From Candidatus Latescibacteria bacterium 4484_181 (GTDB taxonomy: Bacteria > Latescibacterota > MVCY01), in contig MVCY01000017.1 in the NCBI GenBank assembly GCA_002049985.1, positions 1 to 14,902 of the forward strand: a stretch of 14,902 bases of DNA. Reading direction: 5' to 3'. A program made the position numbers and the translations under genes. Of this stretch, positions 13,119-14,902 are shown one piece after another. The notes below the pieces were generated by a model that worked only from the letters and a program-made list of their open reading frames with translations, ran no database searches and was not told the origin of the DNA. Numbering within the stretch: position 1 is the stretch's first letter; every line of letters starts with the position of its first letter.

Positions 13119-13571
13119 TCAGTTTTCCTCTCGAAATGCCTGGATAACCTCAGCGGCCGTTTGACAGTGCAGGAGTTTCTCTCTGAACGAATCCTTTTTC
13201 AGGAGTCGGGAAAGCTCTGCTAGAGCCATCAGATAAGATGCGGTGTCCCGCTCGGGAGTCACCAATAGGAAGATCAAATAGACGGGCTTCCCATCTAAGG
13301 CGCCGAAATCAACTCCCTGGTCGATCCGGGCGAAAACGATGACCACTCTGTCCACCACTTCGGTTCTTCCATGAGGCATAGCCACCCCTCTGCCAAAGCC
13401 GGTAGAGGCAATCTTCTCCCTTTCTAAAACAATCCTCAACAGTTCCTCTTTATCATTGACCCTGCCAGTTTGAACGAGCCTGTTCACCATAGCCTCCAAA
13501 AGCTCCTCTTTTGAATCACATCTCTCTTTCAGCAAAATAAGGTTTTCGTCCAGCAATTCAGCTAATACCAA
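13119..13571 (-). CDS. PTS EIIA domain protein (fructose/mannitol or nitrogen-regulatory type)
   Basis: EIIA domains of this fold carry a phosphoryl group on a histidine, either passing it to a sugar transporter or acting as a regulator (PtsN-like). The product is a lone EIIA domain of 150 aa. The active site is H67 in STGFGRGVAMPHGRT, and the family helices ELLDENLILL (start) and LLHCQTAAEVIQAF (end) are in place. TTG at 13571 is chosen because GGAGGAG lies 6 nt upstream and the protein then begins as relatives do. A GTG at 13607 would overlap guaA and add 12 unmatched residues. No EIIB, EIIC, HPr or EI is present, so a regulatory PtsN-like role is likelier than transport, but the partner is unknown. 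It follows guaA by 26 nt. Confidence 0.87.
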   Translation of the reverse strand: MVLAELLDENLILLKERCDSKEELLEAMVNRLVQTGRVNDKEELLRIVLEREKIASTGFGRGVAMPHGRTEVVDRVVIVFARIDQGVDFGALDGKPVYLIFLLVTPERDTASYLMALAELSRLLKKDSFREKLLHCQTAAEVIQAFREEN

Positions 13572-13597
13572 CGAGAACTCCTCCTGCCAAGTTAAGG

Positions 13598-14902
13598 TCA
13601 CTCCCACTCGATAGTTCCCGGTGGCTTATGGGTGACATCATAAAAGACAGCCTCTATACCCCTGATTTTTACAATAAGTTCAGCTATCCTGTGGACAATT
13701 TGGTTGGGAATTTCGGCAAAACGGGCGGTCATCGCATCTGCGGAACAGACTGGACGAAGCACAACGCTCTCTTTCTCACCATCAGAGGAAACAGGTATAA
13801 GTATTACAGGCATTTGCCAGATGTCTCTGTAAAGGTTTTCCTTATGTAACTGCTCCGTAGCCACAAAATCGGCTTGGCGGAGCAAATCAAGCCTATTTTT
13901 CGTCAAGCAACACCTTTTCACCACCAGTGTGCACAATCTGGCTGGTGTGACCAAATGAACAACTCGGTTAACCTCAGGGATGTTGTTGGTTATTTGAGTG
14001 GAGACTTTCTCCAAGGTTGCCCAATCCGCTTCGCCGATAAGCACCACAGGATTTGCATATGTTCTGGAATCACCTTGTACCCCTACAGTTCTCACTGGCA
14101 GAAGCCGGGCCTCCAGGTGAAATCCTCTCGCGATGCAGTCGACCTTCTGTTCAATCTTTCTCCATCCTGGGAAGTACTCCTTGCCCTCGGCACACAAAGT
14201 GCGCACTGCAAGACCAGGACCGGGGAAGGGATGCCGCCAGAGCAAATCAGTAGGAAGTCCTAAGTGAAGTCCTACCTCTCGAACTTCATCTTTGTATAGA
14301 GATGCCAGGGGCTCGATGACCCTACCCTGGGCAATAAGTTCCTGCACCAATTCCACCCGATTGTGATGGGTTTTAATCCGATCTGCCTGCTCAGTTCCAC
14401 CGGACTCAATGGTATCTGGGTAGATGGTCCCCTGCCCTAACATCCACTGATCCTCATCGAGATCAAGCTCGCTTAGTGTTCTGTTCTGAATTCGAATAAA
14501 TATTTCGCCAATAGTCTTTCTTTTCTCCTCGGGGTCTGTCTGGCCTTTGACAGCATCGAGGAACTGCTCTGAGGCATCTACCACTGTGAGCCTTCCGAAA
14601 CGGCCCAGGTATTGACTAACCTGAGCCACCTCGCCTTTTCGCATAAAACCGTTATCAATTAACAACCCATAAACCCTTTCGGGCCCCAGAGCCTTGTTCA
14701 ACAGGACGAAAGCTACACTGGAGTCAACTCCTCCGGATACCAATAGAAATACATTGCGTCCTCCCACCTGCTCCCTAATCCGTTTGGTCGCCAGCTCCAC
14801 ATACCCTTCTGTCGTCCACGTTCGCTCACAGCCACATTCAGTAACAAATGCCTCCAATATCTTCATCCCACAGGGTGTGTGAGTCACCTCTGGGTGAAAC
14901 TG
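13598..14902 (-). CDS. guaA: GMP synthase (glutamine-hydrolysing), C-terminal part, long eukaryote-like form (5' end outside window)
   Basis: GuaA amidates XMP to GMP using glutamine and ATP. The frame is open to the right edge, so 434 codons are seen and the start is missing. The first visible residues, QFHPEVTHT, hold the catalytic His and Glu of the glutamine amidotransferase domain. Then come the ATP-pyrophosphatase P-loop SGGVDSS (visible residues 56-62), the IESGG and IKTHHN block, HPFPGPGLAVR, LLPVRTVGVQGDSRTY and the C-terminal KPPGTIEWE. From the P-loop to the end is about 378 residues, against roughly 290 in E. coli. The extra sequence (DWATLEKVSTQI, NRVVHLV, LRQADF, QMPVILIPV) aligns by eye with the extended dimerisation region of human GMPS. 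An internal GTG at 14887 is not the start. Confidence 0.95.
   Translation of the reverse strand, partial: QFHPEVTHTPCGMKILEAFVTECGCERTWTTEGYVELATKRIREQVGGRNVFLLVSGGVDSSVAFVLLNKALGPERVYGLLIDNGFMRKGEVAQVSQYLGRFGRLTVVDASEQFLDAVKGQTDPEEKRKTIGEIFIRIQNRTLSELDLDEDQWMLGQGTIYPDTIESGGTEQADRIKTHHNRVELVQELIAQGRVIEPLASLYKDEVREVGLHLGLPTDLLWRHPFPGPGLAVRTLCAEGKEYFPGWRKIEQKVDCIARGFHLEARLLPVRTVGVQGDSRTYANPVVLIGEADWATLEKVSTQITNNIPEVNRVVHLVTPARLCTLVVKRCCLTKNRLDLLRQADFVATEQLHKENLYRDIWQMPVILIPVSSDGEKESVVLRPVCSADAMTARFAEIPNQIVHRIAELIVKIRGIEAVFYDVTHKPPGTIEWE

Noticed and set aside
13101..13135. Terminator after the EIIA gene (AAAAGAGGCCATTTTTTT on the minus strand)
   Set aside because: A T-run is present, but the stem is mostly A-T pairs around a tiny GGCC core, too weak to call.

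Overview
The window looks like ordinary chromosome from an uncultured, probably anaerobic bacterium with roughly balanced base composition. Apart from the tmRNA gene, every gene lies on the minus strand, so operons read from high to low coordinates. Anaerobic energy metabolism is suggested by an electron-transfer flavoprotein whose alpha subunit carries a two-cluster ferredoxin domain. Isoprenoids are made by the MEP pathway (ispH). MutL carries the endonuclease motif of organisms that lack MutH-type methyl-directed repair. I cannot name the phylum with confidence. I found no mobile element, prophage, CRISPR array or defence system.

Layout in the direction of transcription. (a) 14902-13119: the 3' part of a long-form guaA (GMP synthase), then a PTS EIIA-like gene. 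(b) 13100-12427: a strong sigma70-type promoter, a PhaR-family regulator with a candidate operator between its -35 and -10 boxes, and a terminator-like hairpin. (c) 12312-10104: etfB and etfA, separated by a 220-bp spacer holding an inverted repeat. (d) 9634-10076 on the plus strand: ssrA (tmRNA) with its own promoter and a terminator shared with etfA. (e) 9556-7748: mutL with its own promoter. (f) 7690-532: a promoter, then xylB-like kinase, cmk, plsC, ispH, rpsA and mtaB, packed with very short gaps, followed after an inverted-repeat spacer by the start of miaB at the left edge.

The last block joins nucleotide and phospholipid synthesis (cmk, plsC), isoprenoid synthesis (ispH), translation (ribosomal protein S1) and tRNA A37 methylthiolation (mtaB, miaB). 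The cmk-plsC-ispH-rpsA order recurs in bacteria, so this is housekeeping. The departures are in the details. plsC has no ordinary start codon for its conserved N-terminus and lies +1 to cmk. The xylB-like kinase appears to have lost about 55-65 residues including its ATP-site motif. S1 has a long acidic tail with two basic clusters. GuaA resembles the eukaryotic long form. The PhaR promoter contains a TGC-N3-GCA palindrome. Two intergenic spacers hold inverted-repeat elements. I see no clearly new multi-gene system.
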